Positions 14,855-22,933 are shown, counted from the first letter of the stretch. The stretch is DNA of 22,933 bases from an uncultured Clostridia bacterium (GCA_934155625.1 CAKPHD010000029.1:1-22933); one strand, 5' to 3'. Made by a program: numbers and translations. The notes: generated by a model not told the origin, from the sequence alone.

Positions 14855-15424
14855 TTACTTTATTCTTAATCCGTTAATTACTGTGTTTTCATATTCATGA
14901 TATAATTTCATTACATCCATATTTTCATTCTCACGTTTTTTATAAACTAAAGTTGAACATATTAATGCATAAATTTCTGAGGCTATTGCTCTAGCATCAC
15001 CTTGTTTAATTTCTCCTTTTTCAATTCCCTCTTTTACAATTTGTTCTATTTGCCCAATGTAATCATATACATGATCTTGACATTTTTTATTTCGCGTTTC
15101 ATTTCCCCAGAATTGACTAAGAATTATTGTTATTATATCTTCGTATTTAGCAACAATTTTTATTTGGATTAATACTATTGCTTTAATTTTATCTATATAA
15201 TTACTATGTTTTGCAGTTTTTATATCAACACTATTTTGTAATAATTTAATTCCTTCTTCAATTAAAAAATTAAATATCTCTTCTTTACTAGAAAAATGAT
15301 AATATAGCGTTCCTTTTGCTACTCCTACTGTAGCAGTTATTTCTTCTATACTTGTTGCATCATATCCCTTTTCTGCAAATAACTTCATTGATGTTTCAAA
15401 TATTTTTCTTTTGGTTTTATTCAT
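14855..15424 (-). CDS. TetR/AcrR-family transcriptional regulator, probable repressor of the acyl-CoA ligase gene
   Basis: Protein of 189 aa with a typical N-terminal TetR DNA-binding domain: KIFETSMKLFAEKGYDATSI leads into the helix-turn-helix IEEITATVGVAKGTLYYHFSSKEEIF (about 26-51). The C-terminal ligand-binding domain is helical and divergent. The ATG at 15424 is chosen because AGGTG lies 6 bases upstream; the frame could extend to a GTG at 15433 that overlaps this site. Linkage to a long-chain acyl-CoA ligase parallels Bacillus FadR with lcfA, suggesting that it senses acyl-CoA. A palindrome at 15514-15527 upstream of its promoter is a likely operator. The ligand is an inference. Confidence 0.88.
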   Translation of the reverse strand: MNKTKRKIFETSMKLFAEKGYDATSIEEITATVGVAKGTLYYHFSSKEEIFNFLIEEGIKLLQNSVDIKTAKHSNYIDKIKAIVLIQIKIVAKYEDIITIILSQFWGNETRNKKCQDHVYDYIGQIEQIVKEGIEKGEIKQGDARAIASEIYALICSTLVYKKRENENMDVMKLYHEYENTVINGLRIK

Positions 15425-15469
15425 ATTTTTCACCTATTTCTTTTGGTTTTGTCCCTTTTTTACATAGCT

Positions 15470-15498
15470 ATTATATAATTTTCTTATTATTTATGCAA
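15470..15498 (-). promoter_or_regulatory. Sigma-A type promoter of the tetR-ligase unit
   Basis: TTGCAT and TATAAT on the minus strand are separated by 17 bases, ending about 45 bases before the tetR start. Confidence 0.65.
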
Positions 15499-15513
15499 GT
15501 TTTTTTTATTTTT

Positions 15514-15527
15514 TGAATGGGTATTCA
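15514..15527. promoter_or_regulatory. Candidate TetR-family operator
   Basis: TGAATGGGTATTCA is an inverted repeat of TGAAT/ATTCA with a 4-base centre, 16 bases upstream of the -35 of the tetR promoter. The half-site TGAAT with TATTCA resembles the Bacillus FadR operator half-sites as I remember them. Autoregulation is inferred. Confidence 0.5.
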
Positions 15528-15585
15528 GTTTCTTATTTTCTTACATTATGTATTCAACATAGTTTACCAAATTTCTACAAATATT

Positions 15586-15664
15586 TTATCCACACCCTGT
15601 GGATAATGTGGATAACTCTGTGAATAACTCATAACAGTCATATTTTTTTCACAGGTTATTCACA
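15586..15664. promoter_or_regulatory. Cluster of five perfect DnaA boxes
   Basis: Matches to TTATNCACA with no mismatch lie at 15586-15594 (+, TTATCCACA), 15598-15606 (-), 15607-15615 (-), 15619-15627 (-, TTATTCACA) and 15656-15664 (+). Boxes 2 and 3 abut, and boxes 1-2 and 3-4 are 3 bases apart. A one-mismatch site, TGTTGATAA, follows at 15671-15679. The region is AT-rich on both sides. It may be a DnaA-titrating or regulatory cluster, or less likely an origin, since dnaA and dnaN are not here. The rest of the 15425-15724 gap holds only the tetR promoter and operator. Confidence 0.8.
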
Positions 15665-15724
15665 TTTAAATGTTGATAATTTTTAACCTTACAATTGTTT
15701 GCTTATTATTTTTTTATTATGTAA

Positions 15725-16027
15725 CTAGAAAAATTTTAAATATACGACTAAAATAATTTCTAATATTAAAATTGTAGGCAATCCAACTGTAAATTTTAAT
15801 TTCTTAGTTTTATGGTGGAAAGTGTACATTCCAGCAATTGTACCAATTCCACCACCTAATGCAGTAACTATAAAAAGAGTCTGTTCAGGAATTCTCCATT
15901 TGCCCCATTTAGCCTTTCTTTTATCAGACCACATCATATAAAAACCAATCAAATTAATTATTATTAAATATATTATGATATTTCTTATTGAAAAAATTTT
16001 TTCTATTTTAATGCTATTTTCTAACAT
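15725..16027 (-). CDS. DUF1294 small membrane protein
   Basis: Protein of 100 aa. It has a hydrophobic helix at about 16-32, then the family's conserved core DKRKAKWGKWRIPEQTLF, a glycine-rich membrane segment (ALGGGIGTIAGMYTFHHKTKK, about 56-76) and a last membrane helix (about 79-97). The function of the family is unknown. The frame runs open to 16123 through the palindrome, but the ATG at 16027 has AAGGAGGAG 3-6 bases upstream and gives the family's normal length. The palindrome therefore forms its leader. It lies downstream of polC, possibly on the same transcript. Confidence 0.88.
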   Translation of the reverse strand: MLENSIKIEKIFSIRNIIIYLIIINLIGFYMMWSDKRKAKWGKWRIPEQTLFIVTALGGGIGTIAGMYTFHHKTKKLKFTVGLPTILILEIILVVYLKFF

Positions 16028-16046
16028 AAGCTCCTCCTTTAGTAAA

Positions 16047-16123
16047 TTGCACCGATGGGACCGGTTCTTATCGGTGCAAAAAACATAAAAATGCACCGAT
16101 AAGAACCGGTCCCATCGGTGCAA
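16047..16123. repeat. Palindromic repeat family 2, copy B (perfect)
   Basis: A perfect 32-base inverted repeat (16047-16078 and 16092-16123) surrounds the 13-base loop AAAAACATAAAAA. Each arm is itself a hairpin: TGCACCGAT, then the core GGGACCGGTTCTT, then ATCGGTGCA. The DNA can therefore fold as one long hairpin or as two adjacent ones. It lies 6 bases beyond the polC stop codon and forms the leader of the DUF1294 gene. Confidence 0.92.
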
Positions 16124-16129
16124 ATCGCT

Positions 16130-19100
16130 CTAACCAAATAAACTTAACTGATTACTTTGACTCATACCTTCAAGACAACCAAACTGCTTTAATAATTCTG
16201 TTACCGAATCTCCAATTTTTGCACGAATTTTCATATCATCTATTGACATGAATTTTTCGTCTGCACGTGATTTCATAATGCTTTCTGCTGCAACATTTCC
16301 AAGTCCTGCTATACTGTTTAACGGTGGACGTAAACTGTCTCCTTCTACTTGAAATTTTGTTGCATGTGATTTATATAAGTCGATTGGTAAAAATCTTAGT
16401 CCTCTTTCATACATTTCTAGTACTATTTCTAAATCATCATACATATCTTTATCTTTTGGTGTTGCATTATTTCCCATCATGTCTATTTCTTTCATTTTAT
16501 TTTTTGCTTTTTCTTTTCCATTTATCATTACTTCTGCATCAAATGCTTTTGCTCTTATTGTAAAATATGCAGCATAATATGCTAGTGGAATATGTACTTT
16601 GAACCATGCTATTCTGAAAGCATTTGTTACATATGCTGCTGCATGAGCCTTTGGGAACATGTACTTGATTTTTTCACATGATTTTATATACCATTCTGGT
16701 ACATCATGTTCTTTCATTAATGGAATATATTCATCTTTCCATTTTGGCTCTTTGCCTTTTGCTACTTTTCCTTTACGTACTGATTCCATTATCTTGAATG
16801 CTTTATCTGGTGGTAATCCTTTTTGAATTAGATATATCATTATATCATCCCTACAACATATTGCTTGTTGCAATGTTACTATTCCTTGTTCTATCAATGT
16901 TTGTGCATTTCCTAGCCATACATCTGTACCATGCGACAATCCTGATAAACGTATTAACTCGTCAAATGTTGTTGGATGTGTATCCATAAGCATGCCTCTT
17001 GCAAATTTTGTTCCATATTCAGGTATTCCAAATGTTCCTACTTCTGAATGAATTTGCTCAGGTGTTACTCCTAGTGCTTCTGTTGAATTGAATATTGACA
17101 TTGTTTCTTTATCATCTAACGGTATTTCTGTTGGTGCTATACCTGTAATATCTTGCAACATACGAATTACCGTCGGATCGTCGTGTCCTAGTATATCTAG
17201 TTTTAATAAGTTTCCATCTATTGAGTGATAGTCAAAATGTGTTGTTATAATATCTGAATTCGGATCATCTGCTGGATGCTGTACTGGTGTAAATTCATAT
17301 ATTTCTCTTCCTTTTGGTACTACTATAATTCCTCCCGGATGCTGTCCGGTAGTTCTTTTTATTCCCGTACATCCCATTGATAGTCTTGCAATTTCTGCTT
17401 TATTTACTGGTATGTTTCTTTCTTCAAAATATTTTTTTACATAACCAAATGCAGTTTTTTCTGCAACTGTACCTACTGTCCCTGCTTTAAAGCATGTTCC
17501 TTTTCCAAATATTACTTCTGTATATTTGTGTGCTTTTGCCTGATATTCTCCTGAGAAGTTTAAGTCTATATCTGGCTCTTTGTCTCCATTAAATCCTAAG
17601 AATGTTTCAAATGGTATATCCATTCCGTCTTTTGCCATTTTGGTGCCACATTTAGGGCAGTCTTTATCTGGCAAATCAAATCCATTTCCTACTCCATAAT
17701 CTTCAAATTCTGAATATTTACAATTAGGGCATCTGTAATGTGGTTTTAAAGAGTTTACTTCTGTTATACCTGTCATAAATGCTACAAGTGATGAACCTAC
17801 TGAACCTCTTGAACCTACAATATAGCCATCTTCATTTGATTTCCATACCAATTTTTGAGCTATAATGTACATTACAGAATATCCATTACTAATTATTGAG
17901 TTTAGTTCTTTATCTAATCTAGTTTGTACAATCTCTGGCAATGGATCTCCATATAGTTCATGTGCTTTTTTATATGCAATATTTTTGATGTCTTCTTCAC
18001 ATCCTGGAATATGTGGCGGACATTTTTCAGGTGATATTGGATCTATTCTGTCACACATATCTGCAACTTTGTTTGTATTTGTTACTACTACTTCGTATGC
18101 TTTTTCTTCTCCTAAATATTCGAATTCTTTAAGCATTTCTTCAGTTGTTCTCAAATATAGTGGAGCTTGTTCATCAGCATCTTTATATCCTTGCCCCGCT
18201 TCTAATATACGTCTATATACTTCGTCTTGTGGATCCATAAAGTGAACATCACATGTTGCAACAACTAGCTTATTTAGTTTTTCTCCTAATGCTACAATTT
18301 TTCTATTTATATCTTTTAGATATTCTCTATCTGGAACTACTCCATTTCTTACTAAGAAGTCATTATTTCCTATTGGTTGAATTTCTAGGTAATCATAATC
18401 CCTTGCTATATTTTCTATTTCTTCGTCAGATTTTCCAAGCTCAATTGCTTGATATAATTCTCCCGCTTCACACGCACTACCTAATATTAGACCTTCTGAA
18501 TATTTTTTATACAAACTTTTTAAGATACGTGGTCTTTTATAAAAATAGTGTAAATGTGATAATGATACTAATTTGTAAAGATTTCTTAATCCTATATAAT
18601 TTTTTGCTAAAATTATTGCATGATATGTATTCAATTTTTTGTATTCTTCTTTTTTAGCATTTTCATCTCTTCCAATTGTATCAATTTCTTCAACTTTTGT
18701 AACGCCTCTATCTCTTAATTTATCTAGCATTACATTAAATACTTTTACTGTTGTATCAACATCATCTAATGCTCTATGTGCTACTTCTACTTTTATTCCT
18801 AATTCATCTGCAATTTTGCCTAATTTGTATTTTTTCATATTTGGAAATACATCTTTAGCAAGTGTTAAAGTATCAAGAACTGTATAATCAAATTCATATC
18901 CTAAAACTTTTGCATTTTGTTTTAAGAATCCAACATCAAACTTGGCATTATGTGCAACAATTATTGAATCCCCTAAAAATTCTAATACTTTAGGAAATAC
19001 CTTATCTATTGTTTCTGCATCTTTTACCATATCATCTGTAATGTGAGTTACATCTACAACTCTTTGTGGAATTGGCTTTTCTGGATTTACAAAACAACTA

Positions 19101-20986
19101 AATTCGTCTATTACCTCTCCATCTTTAACCTTCATTATTCCTACTTCTGTTATTTTTTCTGTAACTGCGGAAAAACCTGTTGTTTCTAAGTCTAATACAC
19201 AATATGTTGTATCTAATGGCTGATCTTTGGCATTTGTTACTGAATTTTCTTTATCTGGTGCTAAATATGCCTCTACACCATAAATAACTTTCATATCTTG
19301 ATTATCTCTTCCAAGTAAGTGATATGCTTCCGGGAATGCTTGTACAACTCCGTGGTCTGTAATTGCTATTGATTTCATTCCCCATTTCATAGCTCTTTTT
19401 ACCAAATCTGTTGCTGATGTCATTGCATCCATTGCGCTCATTTTAGTGTGCATGTGTAATTCTACTCTCTTAACTTCTGCATTATCCATTCTGACTGTTT
19501 TTGGCTTTGGCTCTGATACTATAATTGTATTTGCCATTACCGTTAACTCATTTGAAAATGCATCCATTTGAGCTTTTCCTGCTAATTTAATCGCTGGTGC
19601 TGATTTTAAACGTTTTATAATTTTTTTAGCATTATTTCCTGGTAAAAATGCTTTACATGTCATTGTACTTGTTCCATCATATATATCTATACTTACAATT
19701 ACTTTTCCTGATTTAGTTTCCTTGTCTTCCATTGCTTGAATTTCACCATCTATGCAAACACTTCCTGATTCAGGATTTAAATCTGCAATTTTTACTAATG
19801 GATCTTTTATTATTGGCGCTGAACCTAAAATTAATGGTGAACTTTCATCTTCTTCTGGAATTGGTGGCAATCCTTCGTCACTTATTTCTGCTATAATATT
19901 TGCCATTACTGTGATATCTCCAGCATATGCATCTAGCCCTGCTTTTCCTGTTGTTTTTATAGCTTTAGCTGATTTCATTTTTTCTAGTATCTCATTTCCT
20001 TTTGCCCCATCTTCTGCAAATGATTTACAAGTAATAACTCCTGTTCCATCATAAATTTCGAATATTAACATTCCTTTTCCTGTTTTTGTTTCTCTACATT
20101 CACTATTTACAATTCTACCTTCTAATGTTATTCTTCCTGAATTTGCATCAATCTCTTTTATTTTTAATTTCTTTTCTTTTGCTCTTGATGCCTTTCCAAA
20201 TATAATATTTTCAGCTTGTGGAAGTTCCATCTCTGGCACATATCCATTTTCATCTACTGGTGGCATAGCATAATCAGCATCATTATATGGGCCACCTGGA
20301 ATTGGTGGCATTTCTCCACCTGACATATTCTCTAGCATTTGAGGTATTTGAGGTCCGTCTTGCGTTTCTGCTCCATTATTATATTGCTCTTCTTGATGTG
20401 TTCTTATTGCCATCCCCCTCATTGCTTCATGCACTGCCTGTTCTTCAATCTCTTTTGTTTTCTCTTGAAATGCTTTTATCTCTTGCTCTGTAATTCTCTC
20501 TTCTATATTTACAGTATATTTTTTTCCAAATAAATTATATATTACATTTTCTAGCTCTTTATCTAATTTTCTTGCTTTTAGAAAATCTGCACCTTTTATT
20601 TGCATATATACATTTACATTTTTATCTGTTAATTCAACTTTACTTTTTAATAGCAATAATGGCCTCATTAGTGGATATTTGTGTGCCATATAACATATCA
20701 AGTTTTCCCATTCGTCATCTACTCTTTTTATATAAATTTCCTCTGGATATGTTACTAGCATATGCACTTGACCAAATTGAAATCTTTCTCTTAAGAATTT
20801 TTCAAAATACCAGATTTCTTTTATTTCTATGTATTCATCTGAACTCATTCCTAATTCTAATGTATTTATTTTCTTTATTAAGTTCATCTTTGTTATTACT
20901 GCATCTCCTATATTACTGTTTGTTTTGTAGTCACTAAATACATCCCCTATTTTTCTGCTTTTTTTTGGTTCTTGTGCTTCTGCCAT
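16130..20986 (-). CDS. polC: DNA polymerase III alpha subunit, PolC type, with two OB-folds
   Basis: Main replicative DNA polymerase of low-GC Gram-positive bacteria. It has 1618 aa against about 1440 in Bacillus. In order: N-terminal domain (about 1-200); Gly/Pro linker; a first OB-fold (about 273-367) and a second (about 398-490) that align with each other; PHP domain (LHMHTKMSAMD, ITDHG; split); DEDDh proofreading exonuclease inserted at about 593-760 (LDLETTG, AHNAKFDVGFL, HRALDDVDTT); then polymerase core with GSRGSVGSSL (1058-1067), a zinc finger (C1086/C1089, C1110/C1113) and catalytic PDIDLNF (D1139, D1141). The C-terminus QLSLF (1613-1617) is a sliding-clamp binding motif. AGAGGAAGG precedes the ATG. 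PolC normally has one OB-fold; the second accounts for most of the extra length. Confidence 0.96.
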   Translation of the reverse strand: MAEAQEPKKSRKIGDVFSDYKTNSNIGDAVITKMNLIKKINTLELGMSSDEYIEIKEIWYFEKFLRERFQFGQVHMLVTYPEEIYIKRVDDEWENLICYMAHKYPLMRPLLLLKSKVELTDKNVNVYMQIKGADFLKARKLDKELENVIYNLFGKKYTVNIEERITEQEIKAFQEKTKEIEEQAVHEAMRGMAIRTHQEEQYNNGAETQDGPQIPQMLENMSGGEMPPIPGGPYNDADYAMPPVDENGYVPEMELPQAENIIFGKASRAKEKKLKIKEIDANSGRITLEGRIVNSECRETKTGKGMLIFEIYDGTGVITCKSFAEDGAKGNEILEKMKSAKAIKTTGKAGLDAYAGDITVMANIIAEISDEGLPPIPEEDESSPLILGSAPIIKDPLVKIADLNPESGSVCIDGEIQAMEDKETKSGKVIVSIDIYDGTSTMTCKAFLPGNNAKKIIKRLKSAPAIKLAGKAQMDAFSNELTVMANTIIVSEPKPKTVRMDNAEVKRVELHMHTKMSAMDAMTSATDLVKRAMKWGMKSIAITDHGVVQAFPEAYHLLGRDNQDMKVIYGVEAYLAPDKENSVTNAKDQPLDTTYCVLDLETTGFSAVTEKITEVGIMKVKDGEVIDEFSCFVNPEKPIPQRVVDVTHITDDMVKDAETIDKVFPKVLEFLGDSIIVAHNAKFDVGFLKQNAKVLGYEFDYTVLDTLTLAKDVFPNMKKYKLGKIADELGIKVEVAHRALDDVDTTVKVFNVMLDKLRDRGVTKVEEIDTIGRDENAKKEEYKKLNTYHAIILAKNYIGLRNLYKLVSLSHLHYFYKRPRILKSLYKKYSEGLILGSACEAGELYQAIELGKSDEEIENIARDYDYLEIQPIGNNDFLVRNGVVPDREYLKDINRKIVALGEKLNKLVVATCDVHFMDPQDEVYRRILEAGQGYKDADEQAPLYLRTTEEMLKEFEYLGEEKAYEVVVTNTNKVADMCDRIDPISPEKCPPHIPGCEEDIKNIAYKKAHELYGDPLPEIVQTRLDKELNSIISNGYSVMYIIAQKLVWKSNEDGYIVGSRGSVGSSLVAFMTGITEVNSLKPHYRCPNCKYSEFEDYGVGNGFDLPDKDCPKCGTKMAKDGMDIPFETFLGFNGDKEPDIDLNFSGEYQAKAHKYTEVIFGKGTCFKAGTVGTVAEKTAFGYVKKYFEERNIPVNKAEIARLSMGCTGIKRTTGQHPGGIIVVPKGREIYEFTPVQHPADDPNSDIITTHFDYHSIDGNLLKLDILGHDDPTVIRMLQDITGIAPTEIPLDDKETMSIFNSTEALGVTPEQIHSEVGTFGIPEYGTKFARGMLMDTHPTTFDELIRLSGLSHGTDVWLGNAQTLIEQGIVTLQQAICCRDDIMIYLIQKGLPPDKAFKIMESVRKGKVAKGKEPKWKDEYIPLMKEHDVPEWYIKSCEKIKYMFPKAHAAAYVTNAFRIAWFKVHIPLAYYAAYFTIRAKAFDAEVMINGKEKAKNKMKEIDMMGNNATPKDKDMYDDLEIVLEMYERGLRFLPIDLYKSHATKFQVEGDSLRPPLNSIAGLGNVAAESIMKSRADEKFMSIDDMKIRAKIGDSVTELLKQFGCLEGMSQSNQLSLFG

Positions 20987-21040
20987 TTTTGCTATCCTTC
21001 CTCTCTTTTACCTTTTTGTATTTTATCACATTTTTTTCAA

Positions 21041-21838
21041 TTATTCCATACTTAAATTAAAATCTGTTGCCCCTGTCAACATTAATTTTATCGCCTTAAA
21101 CATGTTCATATTTTTTCTATACAAATGATATTTTCTTATAGCAAACTGTAGTATAAATAATTTGTAAAATTTATTAGAAAGTTCATAAAATACTCTACCT
21201 TCTTTTATAAAATATTCTTCTGTAAAGCCTTCAAACCATGTGCTTTGTTTATGATTAACTTCTGCAATTTTTTTATTTACAAATCTAATTTTTAGTCCTT
21301 GTTCTATACAATCCCATAAAAAAATCGTTTCTTCTCCTCTGTCATAATATGTTCCTGCCCCAAAATTTTCGTTAAATTTAATATTTTTCTTTAAAATATT
21401 TTCTCTTTTAAATGTTATCTCAAAAGATCTTATTTTCATTGCATTTAATTTTCCTATTTGAGAAGAAAGTATTTTTTTATTTTTTCTCTCTTTATTACTT
21501 TGTACATAAAAACATATTACATCATAGTTTTTATATTTGTTATATGCATTTTTTATTATATTTTCAAAATCATCCACATATTTTACATCATCATCTGCTA
21601 TAATGCATATATCACCATTTGCATTTTGAATTGCCATGTTTCTACTTTTGCTTAATCCTTTATCTTTTACTGATATTAGTCGGTTATTAGATTCTAAATC
21701 TTCTTCCATCTTAATCTCTTCTTTTGTAATTTGATTTATTGTTAGAGTTTTAGTTTTAGCGTTTATTTTTTTTATTAATTGTAAGTTTTCTTTTTTACCA
21801 TTTTTATTCATTGTTGATAACAATATTTCTAGTTTCAT
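21041..21838 (-). CDS. Glycosyltransferase, GT-A fold (family 2-like)
   Basis: Transfers a sugar to a growing glycan, probably a surface polysaccharide given its neighbour. The protein has 265 aa. The N-terminus MKLEILLSTMN is typical of a group of capsule and polysaccharide glycosyltransferases. GLSKSRNMAIQNANGD leads into the metal-binding IIADDDV (D82-D84), the GT-A aspartate motif. GERGEE-like acceptor-site residues appear as YDRGEETIFLWDC. No membrane segment is seen. The ATG at 21838 is chosen because it starts at this typical N-terminus; the frame extends to a TTG at 21859. It overlaps the end of the polymerase gene by 35 bases, so translation is probably coupled. Donor and acceptor are unknown. 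Confidence 0.85.
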   Translation of the reverse strand: MKLEILLSTMNKNGKKENLQLIKKINAKTKTLTINQITKEEIKMEEDLESNNRLISVKDKGLSKSRNMAIQNANGDICIIADDDVKYVDDFENIIKNAYNKYKNYDVICFYVQSNKERKNKKILSSQIGKLNAMKIRSFEITFKRENILKKNIKFNENFGAGTYYDRGEETIFLWDCIEQGLKIRFVNKKIAEVNHKQSTWFEGFTEEYFIKEGRVFYELSNKFYKLFILQFAIRKYHLYRKNMNMFKAIKLMLTGATDFNLSME

Positions 21839-22933
21839 CTTCACCCATTTCACTTTCAAATTTTTCCCATTCTTTTTTTAATACAACATCATGTCTTACT
21901 AAAATTTCATCATTTTCTATCATTTGTTTTATTTTATTTAATCCCTTTTGCCCACTTTCATAATTGCCATTATTAATTAATTTGTTAGACAATTCATACA
22001 ATTGTTTTATCAATTCAAATTGCTCATCATTCTTTTCTCTTGATAAATAACTTATTATATTATCTACTCTTTTTTCATCTTCTAATTTTACAGCTTTTGC
22101 TCTTTTCATAGCAAGTTGTTTTGAATATGGAATATATTTTATTGCTTCATCATATTTTTCTTGATTATACAATTCTTTTCCATATATTCTAAAAATACTC
22201 ATCAATACTATAATTCCGATAACTAAAACAACTATATTCTCTAACCATTTGTAATTATATTTTACTTTTTTATCTTCCTCACAAATTAATGCAATTAAAA
22301 TATAAAAATTAGTTATTGTTAATAAATAAGAAAGGTCAAAGTCAATTATTGTATGAACTGCAATCAATAACCATCCAAAAAATATTGACTTCTTTACTAT
22401 ATTTTCTTTATCTTCTCTTTTTATAAAATTATATATAGTTAAACTAATAATTGATAAGCATATTATCAATCCTATTATTCCATAATCCATTACTATGTCT
22501 AAATAATAGCTGTGTACTTCCATAGTAGAATATCCATATTCACGAACCTTTGAATACATATTAGCATATGTTTTTGCCCCATTTCCAACAATTGGATGCA
22601 TTGCAAATAGCTGAAGTCCACTTTTATACATACTTATTCTTTCAGAAATACTAATATTTTCTAATTTAAATGTCTGAATTAATCTCATAAGCCCATTTGG
22701 TAGATATTTGTAATTTACTATTTCTTCTTTTCCATTTAGATATATTTTATTTATTGTTAGTTTACTATTTTGTGTTGTATAAAATTCAATCATTGCATAA
22801 TCTACATTGGTTGTTTTTATTTCAAATCCAACTTCTACATTGTTTCCAGATTTATAAACTACCTCTTTGTATAGAATTTCATCTTTTCTTTGATTATCAC
22901 GTTGGATTACTTTTATTATTACTGGTGCATTTC
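21804..22933 (-). CDS. O-antigen polymerase/ligase-like membrane protein (Wzy_C), C-terminal part
   Basis: The frame is open to the window edge, so the start is missing; 375 residues are visible. The first ~90 visible residues are beta-rich and soluble, like a carbohydrate-binding-type domain in an external loop. Then comes the Wzy_C-type block ISERISMYKSGLQLFAMHPI, VGNGAKTYANMYS and EVHSYYLDIVMDYGIIGLI, followed by three or four membrane helices (last near WLENIVVLVIGIIVLMSIFR). The final ~110 residues are soluble, helical and TPR-like (YNQEKYDEAIKYIPYSKQLA). Related proteins polymerise or ligate surface polysaccharide repeat units at the outer face of the membrane. It overlaps the downstream glycosyltransferase gene. 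Confidence 0.8.
   Translation of the reverse strand, partial: NAPVIIKVIQRDNQRKDEILYKEVVYKSGNNVEVGFEIKTTNVDYAMIEFYTTQNSKLTINKIYLNGKEEIVNYKYLPNGLMRLIQTFKLENISISERISMYKSGLQLFAMHPIVGNGAKTYANMYSKVREYGYSTMEVHSYYLDIVMDYGIIGLIICLSIISLTIYNFIKREDKENIVKKSIFFGWLLIAVHTIIDFDLSYLLTITNFYILIALICEEDKKVKYNYKWLENIVVLVIGIIVLMSIFRIYGKELYNQEKYDEAIKYIPYSKQLAMKRAKAVKLEDEKRVDNIISYLSREKNDEQFELIKQLYELSNKLINNGNYESGQKGLNKIKQMIENDEILVRHDVVLKKEWEKFESEMGEDETRNIVINNE

Noticed and set aside
15586..15664. Calling the DnaA-box cluster the chromosomal origin
   Set aside because: No dnaA, dnaN, recF, gyrB or rpmH is adjacent and transcription does not diverge here. It is kept as a cluster of boxes only.
15725..16123. Longer 132-aa frame for the DUF1294 gene starting inside the palindrome
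   Set aside because: The first 32 residues are translation of the repeat. The ATG at 16027 has a strong ribosome binding site and gives the family's usual length.

Overview
The window is AT-rich DNA (AT-ending codons, long A/T tracts) from a Gram-positive, spore-forming member of the Clostridia. The evidence is a full Spo0A, a PolC-type replicative polymerase, strong AGGAGG-type ribosome binding sites, canonical sigma-A promoters and tRNA genes with an encoded CCA. The species cannot be named from the sequence. Most of the window is ordinary housekeeping and cell-envelope DNA. What stands out is intergenic structure: two families of palindromic repeats, a DnaA-box cluster and a phased A-tract.

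Layout. 1-996 (+): 3' part of glmS, with two adjacent in-frame stop codons. 1047-2054 (-): membrane-anchored M23 peptidase. 2469-3323 (+): RluA-type pseudouridine synthase. 3332-4102 (-): polysaccharide deacetylase. 4251-4475 (-): small zinc-ribbon protein. 4619-5668 (-): HD-domain phosphohydrolase. 5825-5898 (-): tRNA-Gly. 6252-6767 (+): serine acetyltransferase. 6783-8237 (-): cytoplasmic alpha-amylase. 8331-9155 (-): spo0A. 9258-11171 (-): two-gene unit of an HI0933-type flavoprotein and a YigZ protein. 11328-11499 (-): tRNA-His and tRNA-Gln with promoter and terminator. 11784-12908 (-): unrecognised charged protein. 13117-15424 (-): TetR regulator and long-chain acyl-CoA ligase, probably an autoregulated pair. 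15586-15664: five perfect DnaA boxes. 15725-16027 (-): DUF1294 membrane protein. 16130-20986 (-): PolC with a duplicated OB-fold. 21041-22933 (-): glycosyltransferase overlapping the end of an O-antigen-polymerase-like gene that leaves the window.

How the genes relate. The peptidase, deacetylase, GlmS and the glycosyltransferase/polymerase pair all serve the cell wall or surface polysaccharide, but they sit in separate transcription units. The tetR/ligase pair and the glycosyltransferase/polymerase pair look like genuine functional units. No defence system, phage, CRISPR array or IS transposase is visible. The best candidates for something undescribed are (i) three copies of a hairpin element whose flanks vary but stay self-complementary, (ii) two copies of a nested GC-rich palindrome placed at the stop codons of two minus-strand genes, and (iii) the DnaA-box cluster away from dnaA. 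Several start codons were moved from the longest reading frame to the codon properly spaced from a ribosome binding site; each case is explained in its entry.
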